Of a DNA stretch of 64,000 nucleotides, positions 13,372-24,199 are shown piece after piece. This DNA is from Isoetes taiwanensis (lineage: Eukaryota; Streptophyta; Lycopodiopsida; Isoetales; Isoetaceae). The notes beneath the pieces are model-generated. The model was given only the letters and a program-made list of their open reading frames with translations. It had not been told where the DNA came from and made no database searches. The stretch lies in contig JAJEKV010000005.1 in the NCBI GenBank assembly GCA_021234155.1, positions 14,877,468 through 14,941,467 on the forward strand, in the 5' to 3' direction. Numbering within the stretch: the first letter of the stretch is position 1; each line of letters opens with the position of its first letter. A program made the translations under genes and the position numbers.

Positions 13372-14112
13372 TGATACGTTTGAAGAAATTGCAACAATGA
13401 AGAACCTCAGCTTACAATCAACACTGTGTCAAAGTATGAACAAAAAGGAAATAAATTCAGTTATTCATAGGTACTCAATCAACATTAATCTAGAACAACT
13501 TGATAAGAGCTCTCTTGTCCACCCAACCGGGTTCAAGCATGCACAAGAAATTGTTATCATGTCACCAACAAGGATCTTTCTCTTAACAGCAGCACGGCGG
13601 TACTGGCATGGGCTGTGGCTGGTATGGCAGCAGTCTAGAGCAGGATCAAAGGCGGATAGCAGGGCTAGGTCGAAAGCTTTAGGCAATAATAGAGCTTAAC
13701 AAGGCTGGATCGATTGACTGAATGCTAGCTTTCTCACTTATCTATACAGACTAAAAGGCCTGCTTCCGGATTGCCCTTTCTTACTTCTGATAATAGCTTC
13801 TTAGAAAAAGGCAAGGAGAATCAAACAAAGGGAAGTCGGCCAGAAATAGCTTGGGTGCTCCCTTTTTCGACTGTAAATAGGTAAAGGCTGGCAAATAGAG
13901 GCAGATCGACTTAAAATAGAAGGGATTCGACGTTGCTCCAGCAGATCCGGCAGAACTGGGTTGGTCTGTGTCGATTTTGTTCCAACAAATTGGCATCTCG
14001 TTATCAGCCATATTTTAACTTTAGGCAAATATATTTTCCCTATAGGTTTCCATACGCCCTTGCCATTAAATCCTTGCTGGCTTGAACCACTCCCCCGAGC
14101 CGCTCTGTATCA
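13372..14112 (-). repeat. 5-prime LTR of the gag-only element
   Basis: The 741-bp LTR has TGATAC/GTATCA ends and is the partner of 6380-7107. Confidence 0.85.
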
Positions 14113-14117
14113 TTTTC

Positions 14118-17100
14118 TCGCTTATTTATGCTAGAGTTCGTTTAATGCCTAGCTCATTTTCTGTTTGCTACAGTTCTCCACTCTTATTTTCTATAGGTGG
14201 CATCACATGAGAAGAAATGCTTTGTACAGTAGAAAGAAAACAATGTGAATCTATATCCGCATCTCTTCGTCATTCTAGCTGCATATATTTTATCCATTTG
14301 AATCCGAGTATAATGAGGTCTTGATAATAGCATCAATTTCCACTTTATTGTTGGTTCTCGGAGCCTAGTTCTTGAATTCTGATGGTCTCTAGTATTCCTT
14401 TGCCTCATCAATTTGTTGGATTCTGGACATCTTTTATCCCTTATGGCTCCATTTGTTTCATTTAGTTCTCATCGCGCTGTGCTCAGGCTATGGGGAAGTC
14501 ACCTTGAGCCCATTGTCCTTTGCTTATAGATCAGTTATTCATCTTATCATTGTTAGCTCCTTCTGAGATATCAATCTGTGTCTTTACCTTAGTGTTTTGG
14601 CCTTCTATTGTTTAGCCCATGACCATCACCACATTTTCCCTTTATCAACATGGTTCTTCTGCTTCTACAATTCCATTGCTCATACTATTGTTTTGGTTGA
14701 TTCTTCGTTGCTCTGTTGACCCGACTGATCTATTTCATTGCATTTGCGATGTTTGCATTGGTTCTTTGGGTCATTGCTTCAGGGCTTTATAACCAGTGTG
14801 CTACTTCATTTCTTTGAGTTCCTTATTCCATTGAACTTACTCATTTTTTGTTTTCAATGTTGTCCTTCACTGTCCTTGCTCTATAGTTTTGCGAGCCACT
14901 TTAGTGTCTACTCTAATATTCGTTCTTTTTCCTATGGCCCTGAGTCCTTCTGTGGACTCCTGCAATCTTGTTTGTGCTCCATTTTCGTCCACATTTATTG
15001 TTACACCCCTTATTCCTTAAAGTTAACCCATTTGATACATTTCTACTTGGAGTTTTTCCATCATAGTCTTTCAGTTGTCGTTTATTCCAATTGCCCGATT
15101 TTCCTCTCGCCTTCCCTTTTTCTAGCGGCCATTTTCTATTGTCTTTAATCATATTTGTGTCTGCTCCACTTGCTTCATGGTTGGTTGGTTTGGTTCATTT
15201 GGTTTGGGTATTTGACTTTGTTGTTCCATTTTTGCTTACTCATAGTTTCATTGCTCATCTTCCTGACCTTCGGTTTAACTTGTTTAATAGGCCTTGCGAG
15301 TCGGATTTTCATGCTTTCTTATCTTTTTAGTTCTCTTTATTTAGGTTGCCCTATTCATTAGAGTCCATTTTCATCATTTCACTTAATTTTTTCTTCTTGG
15401 TATAGCTTTATGGCTGGACATGTTTTCCTATTGATGTTTTAATTTCCTCGATCTTCTTTCTAAACTTTGTGTTTGCCATCGAAATTTAATCAATCATTCA
15501 CATATCTTCTATTTGGAATCCTCTTCAAGTCAGCACTTCGTAAATGGACGATTTCTTCTAACTCTTAATGCTTTGACCGGTTGGCGTAGTTGATTTTTAC
15601 TTGCTTTGCAGTTTGGAGTAATAGTCAAAGTGCTGGATTTTGGCATATGGTCTGGGGCTGCGCATTGCAGGGGTCATTGGGTTCTTCCAAATTGACACTC
15701 TTCGTGGACTTTCATGGTCATGACCGCATCTTCAGTTACTTTTTCGTCGATAACTGCTTTTCGAGTCCGTTATTCATCGTTAGGATTTTTCTCGAAAACC
15801 CAAAAGGGCGGGGCTTTTTATCCCGACGATAAGTTTCCGACTTAGGACAGTTTACCTTCGGTAGTATTTTTCAAATTCTTGAGCTCTTGTAGGCTTACTT
15901 GTTGCATACTCCATTCATTTGACCTTGATGAGTGTCTAATTCTGAGGTGTTTGATTTTGTTTCACTCATTTTGGATACCACTTTGTGTATAGGACCTTTT
16001 CCAAGAATGCATACAAGGCTCAACACAGTGAGCAAGTTCTTTGTCAAATGCAATTTTCTTAGTCAATTAACCATGTATTTTATTTGTGTATTAATTGTAG
16101 GCTTTGCAGATATAATATTCCCACAAGTTTTGCTTCATTTTCTGATGCATAAAGTTGTAAGGTTTGATAGTGATACCAACTTTGTTTCAAGAAACAATTG
16201 TTAGAATTTTAATAATCACTTAATCTTTGATTTTGCAACCACAACAAAATATGTGAAAATGAATCTTGTCCTAATGTTAATAGACTTGAGCTCCACTTGA
16301 ATAAGTTTTGATAGGTTAGAATTGTGGAATGAGACAATTTAATCATGGTGATCGTCATTGCACGTTTTAAGCAGAGATAATGGTCTCAAATCGCTATTCT
16401 TATAATGGATTCCATTCCAATTGAATGGGTTTTAAGTCTAAAGATGGTTCAAGAGGAAATCATCAATTAAAGCAGCGTGTCACATTGATTAACTAGATGT
16501 TCTTATGCTGATTTGGTGTACTTATTTTTTTGTAAATTTAATATGTGCAAGGTTTTTGAAATCTTAACATATTGAACAACAATCTGAACCAAAGAAATGT
16601 TTGTGGCAGCAATGTCGTGGGGACAAATTTCTTGTAGGAATAATCTAAATTCAAAATACATCAGGTTGATATTAGGATCGTGCCCGTCAAAGCAAAACAA
16701 TGATTTAAGACTAAAATGTTGAAGTATTTAAACATCAATTTGCTTTTGGAAGCTCCGCTATGACAGGAATTGGGATAGTCCTTTCCAGATATGCACAGAA
16801 AGACTATAGATGCTAGAAAAAGCCACTAAGATAAAACATCAGGATGTGTCTAAAAAAATGTGATATTAGAGGAAAGAAAAGGCTTCTAAGACCAAAGTTA
16901 GACATCAGTCATGTAGCTGGTTTCAAATCAGTTGACACTTAGGGTAAAGCTGCAAAGAAGTCGGACTAGTCTATATGTTTCTGTAAGCTTATAATCTAGC
17001 CCAAAAAGATGAGAAGCAGGCAATTGATGAGATTTTTGGGTCTATTAGCAAAAGGAATATGCATGCAAAATCTCGCTTTAATGCTCTGATCGATGCAGTC

Positions 17101-17869
17101 CAGACGTCAGCCTTGAGTTTAATACTCAGCAAATAGCAAAAGAAACTTGAGGAAAATGCTAAATTAGATAAGCTAAAACCAAATAGTTGTTCTGAGATGA
17201 GCAAAGATAAAAGATGAAAAGCACTCAAAAAAGAGCAAAAAGCTTGTGCCTCAATTATGAAAAGAAAGCTTACTATAATGGATATCAAGACATAACAATT
17301 TGTAACCAAGAGTCCATTTAAAGAGCCATTATAGAAGCCATAATTACTCTTTCTAAGCTACAAGGATATAGAGCAAGAAAGAAAGTAGAGAAACCCATAT
17401 AAGAAGATAGATACCGACAATTCAGTAGTGCAAAATACCAAATTTTAAAGCAACTTAGGTATCACCACAACACAAGTTTAAAAAACCATATAATCTAACA
17501 CAAAACAAAAAGTAGAAAGAAGAGAATGAACACTCAAGGAGAAAAGCCAATGAGGAAAAAGTCTGAATTGAAATATATAGAACAAGAAAAGGGGTCACTC
17601 CCAAAAAAAGCCAAGTCGAAAAGGCATTCACCCTTCCAAGAATGGTGGTTTTATGGTTGCATAGAACCACAACCTTCTTAGATATTGTAATCAGAAGGTT
17701 TTTGCCTTGTAGTATGGATGGCCTGGTTGTGAAACAAATGCTTTTAGATGTTGAGAAGACTTAAACAATACGTATCTAGTCAACAAAACCATGGGCATTG
17801 TTATTGATGAGATTCTCCAGTTTCTAAGATTATTGAATTGAAAAAACTAGTGCATTTTATTTTTCCAGG
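14118..17869. other. Anonymous intergenic DNA, first T-rich then A-rich
   Basis: Positions 14,118-15,560 are strongly T/C-biased on the plus strand. The long hydrophobic frames there (for example 14,738-15,148) are by-products of that bias. Positions 16,200-17,700 are A-rich with short frames only. I see no domain, terminal repeat or RNA gene. The segment at 16,594-16,640 matches text near 4110-4155. Confidence 0.4.
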
Positions 17870-18330
17870 TTTTCTACATCTGCCTTCATTTTGGGAGCAA
17901 GCTTGCAGACATGCCTTGGCAAATAGATTACGTGCTTTGCCCAATTCCATTCATAAGTAATGAGACCATTACATATCCGTAGACATTAAAGAAACACTTT
18001 ATTCTGATCAACAATTATATGTGCATATTCTCATCGTTCGAAGTGGATCTCCCGAACTTGAGGAACTTTTCATGTTATTGGACATTATATAACTTAGATA
18101 GTCTGTAAGTTCTCAGCTTCAATGAGGTAAACATACTTTTGTTTGCAATCATCAAGTTATCTTGATAATTCTGATGAGACCATATGAATTGAATGGAATG
18201 GACCATGTGAATTCTTGCAAGATGCTGAATTGACAAGACCTTGCATACACCAAAATTTTAGAATTGTTGCGGAGGCTACAATCTATTGCACAAGAAATGC
18301 AAGTTGACAAAACCTAAAATTATCTTTATT
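17870..18330 (+). pseudogene. Unidentified exon-like remnant
   Basis: After an acceptor-like TTTTTCCAG at about 17,861-17,869, one frame reads FLHLPSFWEQACRHALANRL and continues to two stops. It then resumes in the same frame (ETLYSDQQLYVHILIVRSGS, PELEELF) to another stop. A donor-like GAG|GTAAAC follows near 18,125. A second protein-like stretch (ILELLRRLQSIAQEMQVD) lies near 18,256-18,310. The composition looks like former coding sequence, but I do not recognise the family. Confidence 0.3.
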
Positions 18331-18429
18331 CTTTGGAAAATATAAAAACCATTGCATTGGCTTTATTCCTTTGCTGCATCTAGAAGGAAGCACATGCCAA
18401 TTGGCAAGGTCTTTATGAATCGAGATGTA

Positions 18430-18665
18430 CATAATGGTTGGATTTTTTATTTTATTTTGTTTTATTTATTTTTATTTATTTTTTTACTTTTTATTTTTGG
18501 GGAGTGATGGCAGATTTATTATATATTACATGTAAGAGATTACATGATATACAATATAGTGGCCAATGAAATGACTACAAACACCTCCACATGAGGCTAT
18601 TTAGAGATTAAATTCGAGCAAAGATATTAGAGATTAATTATCACAGATTATTATATGCAAGTTTA
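18430..18665 (-). repeat. Possible short LINE/SINE tail, minus strand
   Basis: A T-rich tract (about 18,447-18,498) is followed by text ending in ATATTACATGTAAGAGATTAC. This resembles the sequence just after the T-tract of the LINE remnant at 19,025. It is probably the 3-prime end of a related retroposon inserted at the broken end of the gypsy element. Confidence 0.35.
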
Positions 18666-18668
18666 AGC

Positions 18669-18905
18669 TTAAAAAGCAATACAGAAGTTTGATGGAAAAA
18701 TGGGGATCCAGTCCGTGGTATAGTGATGCATAGTACGAGGAAACTTCACAATGAAATCCATAGAGATTTCATTCCACCTCTCCTCTGGCACATGCAAAGT
18801 TTGCAATAGCCCTGGAATCTTGCCTTGACCCGCTTTAACATGCTGATAAGTCTCACAAACTTTCACATATTCCTACACATCTTCCAAACTAGGCCAGTAA
18901 AACAT
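18669..18905 (-). pseudogene. Gypsy integrase fragment
   Basis: The minus strand encodes a piece of integrase around the start of the catalytic core. VCETYQHVKAGQGKIPGLLQ corresponds to the C-x2-C zinc-finger end and linker. ERWNEISMDFIVKFPRT contains the first catalytic Asp (D in SMDFI). An in-frame stop precedes it in the MFYWPSLEDV segment near 18,870. The fragment ends abruptly, with no D-E remainder. Confidence 0.65.
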
Positions 18906-19024
18906 TCTCTTGAGTGATTCATATGTTTTCCATTCATCTCCATGCCCAGCATAAGATGCATCATGAAATTCACTCAATAATTGCTTACGCAATGTGGCCA
19001 CAACAAGAACATAAATACGTCCCT

Positions 19025-20118
19025 TATTTTGTTTTTTTATTTTTATTTTTTTTTGAGGGCAAGGTTTGTTTTATATTGCATCTAAAAAGAGATACATCTG
19101 ATGGTATATCCAAGAAGATATACCCAAAAAGCCTAAGCTTACAGTCCAAAAGTCATGGTCCTTATAAAATGGATCCATGAACCAAATTAAACAACATAGA
19201 TTAATATATTGTTTGTATAATTTGAGAGAACATAACTAAGAAATCTTGTCCAAATTCCCGTAACCAAACTTCATGCATCATCCAAAGGATCTTGTATTAT
19301 CAGGTCTGCTACTGCCTGATTCCCAAATATAGTGAGAAGATTGTCCAGAACTGATATCTGAAAATTGGTGAAATCTAGAAGGAGCAGTGCATGTGCCCCA
19401 TTTATGATATAGGTTCATGAAATATGGCTCGCGGTCTCTATACCTCACCTGGTTTCAGAATTTTCTTGATTGCTTTGACATGTATCATCTCCTGTTTGAG
19501 TTGAATGAATATCTCCTCAAGTTCTGTCTTTGACAGTTGGGTCTCCTCATCATCAAAATTTTTGGCTACTCCCATTGCTCTGTCTGAACTTCTAAATCTA
19601 TTGAGCCTCCTCTGTGCATCTGTGAAGTACAACATAAAAAATAATTAGATTAGTTAGATAGAAAGCATGTAAGCCATAGAATTTCTCTAAGCTATTCCAG
19701 GCTGGATCACTCTTTTTTTCCTTCAACATTTTATGGGCTACTGCAGAGATTTGAATGATATCCAAGAAAGCCTGCTTCAGCCATATTAGAGAGGGAGTTT
19801 GTTTGTTTATAACCACTCTGTTCCTATGCAGCCAGATTACCCAACAACTCATGGTTCTGTTGTGTTTTCATTTTTCCTTTCTGCTTCCCAAAAACCAAAC
19901 AAATTATGTTCATCTGGAGCCCCTTTATTGATTTGGGAGGCCCAGCTCCAGAACTCAATTAACCAGGGACATATAAACACATGGTTTGAAGTTTCAACAT
20001 CTCCACATTGGGGACATTGATTAGAGACAGTTGTGTCACATTTAGATCTTTTCAGATTTGTAGGAAGAGAATTCTCTCTGGCCTTTTGAATAATCCATGA
20101 CCTCACTATCCGCACTCA
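19025..20118 (-). mobile_element. 5-prime-truncated LINE remnant with zf-RVT domain
   Basis: The plus-strand T-rich tract at 19,025-19,058 is the complement of a poly(A) tail. To its right, the minus strand encodes the zinc-binding C-terminal region usual in plant LINE reverse transcriptases. CPQCGDVETSNHVFICPW at about 20,010-19,957 gives C-x2-C...H...C, and it is followed by WLHRNRVVINKQTPS. The catalytic RT domain is absent, as expected for 5-prime truncation during target-primed reverse transcription. It sits inside the gypsy element. I could not define a target duplication. Confidence 0.65.
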
Positions 20119-20136
20119 AAAGCATGATAACGTTCA

Positions 20137-21803
20137 TCAATAAATAGAAAGAAAACACAGATTGGAAAATTTACGTACTAGTTTCTTGACTTGAAGCGAC
20201 GACACGATCTTGGAAGCTCCCATCAAAGGGCTCCCTTGCAGATAGATCTCACGCCCATCGTGCTTCAGCATTACCTGGTGAGTGTTCCAATTTATTGCGG
20301 TAGGCTTAACCCGCTGCAACCATGCTATCCCCAGCACCACACCATACCGGCCAACATCCAAGAGGTCAAAATCAAGCTTTTCCTGGTAGCCTTGAATACA
20401 CAAGGGCACCCCAATAGCTTTACGACCCTTCACCTGAGAATCGTTCACAAAAGGACCATCTATCTTGTACTTGTTAGTCTTAATTAACACAGGGTAGGTG
20501 CAGTTCTTCCACCAACTTAGAAGAGATAAACATGTCAGAAGAGCCACAATCCAATAATACCACAACATTTCGGCCCATGATTCTGCCCAAGAATCTAATA
20601 ACCCGTCCAGCAAACATATCCATGATGTCCTTGCTTGCGGGCTTATCCAGGGTGCACAGCTCTTCCATGGCAATGGCTGAAACCGTCTTAGATTCCAATA
20701 GTTCTTCAACCTTTTCAATCACATTTGCGTTCTTGTTATCAGCTTTCTTGTTATGTGGTTGAGGGCATTCACGACTAATGTGCCTAGGCTCTCCACATCT
20801 ATAGCAGAAAATCCCCTTCCTGGAACCATCGGACTTAGAGTCTGCCTTACGCTTTTTGGACTCTCCACCTGCAGACTTAGGCTTAGGTTGCTCAGATGTT
20901 TTCTTTTTGAAAAACCTATTTTTCTTCTTAAAGAACTTCCAGGACATCTTCTTAAAAGACTCATCCTCTTTCCCAAGCCGACGAGCCAATATCGTCGCTC
21001 TCTCAGAGTCCTCGGGCTTCAACCCGATTATCTGCTTCTTGAGAGCAACACTGGATAGACCACCTAGGAAGAAATCAACCTGCCGAGCCTCGGACAAGTC
21101 TCCAACCCTGTGGATATAAGCCCGTACCTTATTGATATAAGCGCTAGGAGAACCGGTCTGCTTACAGTACCACAACTTCTCAAGCGCATCGCGAGCATCA
21201 TGCCGACCCAATAAAGTATTTCCTAAAATCGGACCAGGTATTCACCTCTTTCTTCATGGTAGGAATATTTCACCAACTATAGGCATCCGATTTCAGCCGC
21301 ATCTGCGCAATGAACAACCGCGCCTTGTCGCCTTTATTGGTAGCCTCAAAAAAGGTTTTAAGCTTGTCAATCCAAGCCATCGCCTCTTCAGTAGTGCCCT
21401 TCCCATCCAATCTAGGATCTTTGTGCACTCGAGACTGCGTATGTCCTCCTTTCTCAATCCAAATCTCTTCAGTGACTGCTCCACAGCAGCACTAGCACCA
21501 GGTACATCCGGGTCCACCACCACAACTGCTGGAGACTTCCCCTTCTCGACAGACTTCCCTTGGCCATCCGTGCTAGCAAGGGTCTCTAATACAGTTCTCA
21601 TAGCAGTCATGAGTGTGTAATACTGACTTGAGGCTCTGCTGCACACCCAGCAAATCCTCACCCCCACTTTGTCTGCATGGTCTCCAGGTTCTTCTGGGTT
21701 TCCTGTACACGAGCAGTTAGCCCTCGTACATCAGGTTCCTCCTCTAAAGGAGTTTCTTGTCCTGCTACAGCATGTACGCATGCACTAGTTTCGCCGTGCT
21801 CCA
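20137..21803 (-). pseudogene. Gypsy gag-protease, frameshifted
   Basis: The frame begins at about 21,803 (MEHGETSACVHAVAG) shortly after the PBS. It continues with shifts through the Gag core (EEAMAWIDKLKTFFEATNKG, about 21,380) and a lysine-rich segment. A CCHC knuckle, CYRCGEPRHISREC, lies at about 20,815-20,775. The retropepsin active site reads VVLLDCGSSDMFIS at about 20,575-20,530. DCG in place of DSG/DTG is also common in plant Ty3 proteases. The second half of the protease, VVLGIAWLQ, lies in another frame (20,137-20,487). Frameshifts near 21,670, 21,500, 21,260 and 20,490 show inactivity. Confidence 0.75.
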
Positions 21804-21835
21804 TCTCAGCTACTCAAGGTCCAAGCCGCAACTTA

Positions 21836-21848
21836 GGCTCTGATACCA
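21836..21848 (-). other. Primer-binding site of the gypsy element
   Basis: The minus strand reads TGGTATCAGAGCC one base inside the LTR. This is the initiator Met-tRNA site. Confidence 0.85.
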
Positions 21849-21849
21849 T

Positions 21850-23594
21850 TGTTACGAACCAAAATTTTAGTACCAAAAATTTTGATTTATATTCACATCA
21901 AACCATTAGAGTACACAGAACAAGTACTGCCTCCCACGAGGCTATATACATGAAAACCACGTATACAGATAACAAGACGACAACACAAATAACCCTATAT
22001 ACACGTATGCTCCGCCAGATATCAAACAGCCTGCACAAGCTTCCACATGTTAGTAACATGCATAAGAGTTATCCAGTAGTGTCAATATGAAGCAATGACT
22101 GACAAACTGCCGGTATACACATATGGATTCCACCACACGCGCCATAGCATCTGCCAAGCAGACACACTGCCATATCTAGACAGTACGTCATTTAGAACCC
22201 CCGCGCTGGTGGATCCAATGTAAGGGAGAAACTGCAAGCATCATAAGAACTTAGGCCGTCGGACTGTTGGCTACATCCATCACCGTCCCATACCAGTGGC
22301 GGGTTTCACCTCACCAACGTTCCCATGATCTTAAGTTAGATAAGTTACGCTTATCTATCCAGACGCTATACATAAAACTCTCCCATCTGGTAAACACCCA
22401 ATGCTTATCTACTCTGCATAAATGCTCATATAGAGCTCACGATATCAAATCATACATACAAAGTAAGATGAGACACCCTTATAGCACTCGGCTGTTGATG
22501 GTCACCTAGTACCGTCCCATACTAGCACTAAGCACCCATCTCACTAGTCATAAGAGGTCTCTTAATGAAACACATTTACACTTGTTTCCAATATAGGTGA
22601 GAGGGCATTAGAAGAAAGACGCCATGGGCCAACACCCTATGGTTGCTACTACAACCTGCTCCCCTGCTAAGGCTGAGTAACTACCTCAGCTTATTCCACG
22701 GGCTCCCTAGAGAAAAAGCAATTTAAAGGGGATTGGTTCAAGGTATAATCCCGACCCCAGGCATAAATCCAAACCAGTTACCTTGAGCTTTATCACTTGT
22801 GGTAATTCTTTATATAATCTGTATATTTAGTACAGAAGAGGATGCCATAAAGGCCACAACCGGATTACATCCAGCACCAGGATAAAGCCTTTCTGCTGCA
22901 ACTTCCAGTCCAGCAGATACTATCAATCCAATCCTTCTTTTCGAATTGCTTGCTCCCTTTTTGGGACAAAACATCTCCTCTGTTCTGTAACCACCCGGCA
23001 ACTCTAGTCTTCCGGCATCCTCCTGTTGCTTCCTTCTGTAAGAGGCTATCCTTGTCTGATCCGAGGCCCTGCCAATCATGGCTAAACCACGCGGCACTAT
23101 CCCAGCAGGGTAGGTGATCCCGCCGGATCATAAATCTGGCCCCAGATTCTACTACTCGGCTGCTGTTACAGACCCATGGCCCAGCCACGTTCAGATGCCT
23201 CGATCTAGGGATGCTTACATTTTCATATTCAATGGTTTCCCAAACCATTATAAGTTTTATTTAATTTCAATGGGTTATTTAACCCAATAAGACTTGCCTT
23301 GCCCATTATAATTTGCCCTCAAATTATAATATTGCACAAGGCCCCCATAGCAACTAGATTAATTACATCTAGCCGCCTCCTAGTCTCAATTGCTTCAGGC
23401 GCTCCACAATTAGACTAGCACATGTGACTACAAAATATCTATGGCGTATATACCATACAACATTTTGTTATGCCAAATATTAACATGCATGCACAATATG
23501 AAACAATGGTATGCAAATTTATTTAGGCATAACAATAGCCTATCATTATTGGTATAGCACACTGAAAATCACCAAAAGGCCCGGGGATGTCACA
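21850..23594 (-). repeat. 5-prime LTR of the gypsy element, ~1.75 kb
   Basis: On the plus strand the LTR runs from TGTTACGAAC to GGGGATGTCACA. On the element strand it starts TGTGACATCCCC, a common start of plant gypsy LTRs, and ends GTTCGTAACA. The partner LTR is not in the window, so age cannot be estimated. Confidence 0.75.
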
Positions 23595-23599
23595 TAGTC

Positions 23600-23827
23600 T
23601 AAGGCGTATATAACATGTGATTGAATGGGGTGGGTTTTTTTTACCCTAAACCGTATGTATACATACGGATAGGGGCTTGGCTAGGGGGTTTTCTGGGGGG
23701 GAATCCAGTGTAATATATATACGGGAAGGGGTGTTTAGAAGGTTGGACAAGGCATATGCGGAGGATTTTTTGCTGACCCAATTAACGCACGTGGCGTATC
23801 CCCTTTATAGTAGGTGAAACCCCCGGG
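23600..23827. mobile_element. Terminal fragment of the GGGGGGTTCACCT Mutator-like family
   Basis: The end GTAGGTGAAACCCCCGGG (23,810-23,827) and the text before it (AACGCACGTGGCGTATCCCC) match the right end of the 46,351-50,281 element and of the 4426-4672 MITE. I cannot find a left partner, so this may be a truncated copy. It abuts the histone pseudogene. Confidence 0.5.
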
Positions 23828-23860
23828 CCAAAAGGGGGTAGACCCCCAGCAGATATTCGG

Positions 23861-24199
23861 AAGCCCCCACCTCGACCTGAAGAGCCAAAGAAACCGGCAA
23901 AGCATGGGCCAAACTTGATGCATTCCAGGGCCCTAAGAGAAATTAGGCATTTTCAACAATGTGTTAATCTCTTGATTCGAAGAACCCCCTTTGAAAGGCT
24001 TGTGCAGGAATTCATGATGTAGTATAGGGTTACCCCTATGATGCTGAGGGTCTACCAAGAAGCAGCTAAGGTAGAGTTATGTCAGTTGTTTGAGGAGTCA
24101 AATCTCTGCACTATCCACGCAAAACGAGTCACCGTTATACCGAAGGATATGAACTTGGCAAAAAGAATACGAAGAGAAAAGATATTGGGGTACTTCTGA
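23861..24199 (+). pseudogene. Histone H3-like pseudogene, CENH3-like features
   Basis: One frame of 113 codons encodes a divergent histone H3. A Pro/Lys/Arg-rich tail (KPPPRPEEPKKPAKHG) is followed by RALREIRHFQQCVNLLIRRT (alpha-N and start of the fold) and PFERLVQEF (alpha-1). After a four-residue shortening in the loop 1/alpha-2 region comes [20 protein letters not shown] (alpha-2), then [19 protein letters not shown] (alpha-3). The RHFQ block and the divergent tail recall plant centromeric H3 more than canonical H3. There is one in-frame stop (TAG at about 24,008). The lack of introns suggests a retrocopy. A functional variant is excluded unless that stop is an error. Confidence 0.75.

Larger units (their letters stand above)
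6380..14112 (-). mobile_element. Gag-only LTR retrotransposon (TR-GAG-like), minus strand
   Basis: Two LTRs of 728 and 741 bp (6380-7107 and 13,372-14,112) begin TGATAC and end GTATCA. They are flanked by the 5-bp duplication TTTTC (6375-6379 and 14,113-14,117). The PBS beside the right LTR matches initiator Met-tRNA, and a purine tract on the minus strand lies beside the left LTR, so transcription ran leftwards. After subtracting the nested element at 8136-12,734, the internal region is about 1.7 kb. It encodes only Gag, with no protease, RT or integrase. This matches the non-autonomous TR-GAG class described in plants. Confidence 0.85.
18669..23594 (-). mobile_element. Ty3/gypsy retrotransposon, truncated and disrupted
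   Basis: The 5-prime LTR is on the right (21,850-23,594) and is followed leftwards by a Met-tRNA PBS, gag with a zinc knuckle, and a retropepsin domain. A LINE fragment interrupts the internal region, and a scrap of integrase lies at the far left. RT and RNase H, which should lie between protease and integrase, are missing, as is the 3-prime LTR. The element was therefore deleted internally as well as invaded. Confidence 0.75.

Noticed and set aside
14738-15148. 136-codon hydrophobic frame
   Set aside because: It lies in strongly T-rich DNA, and the Phe/Leu/Ser composition follows from base bias. No start context, domain or homologue is evident.
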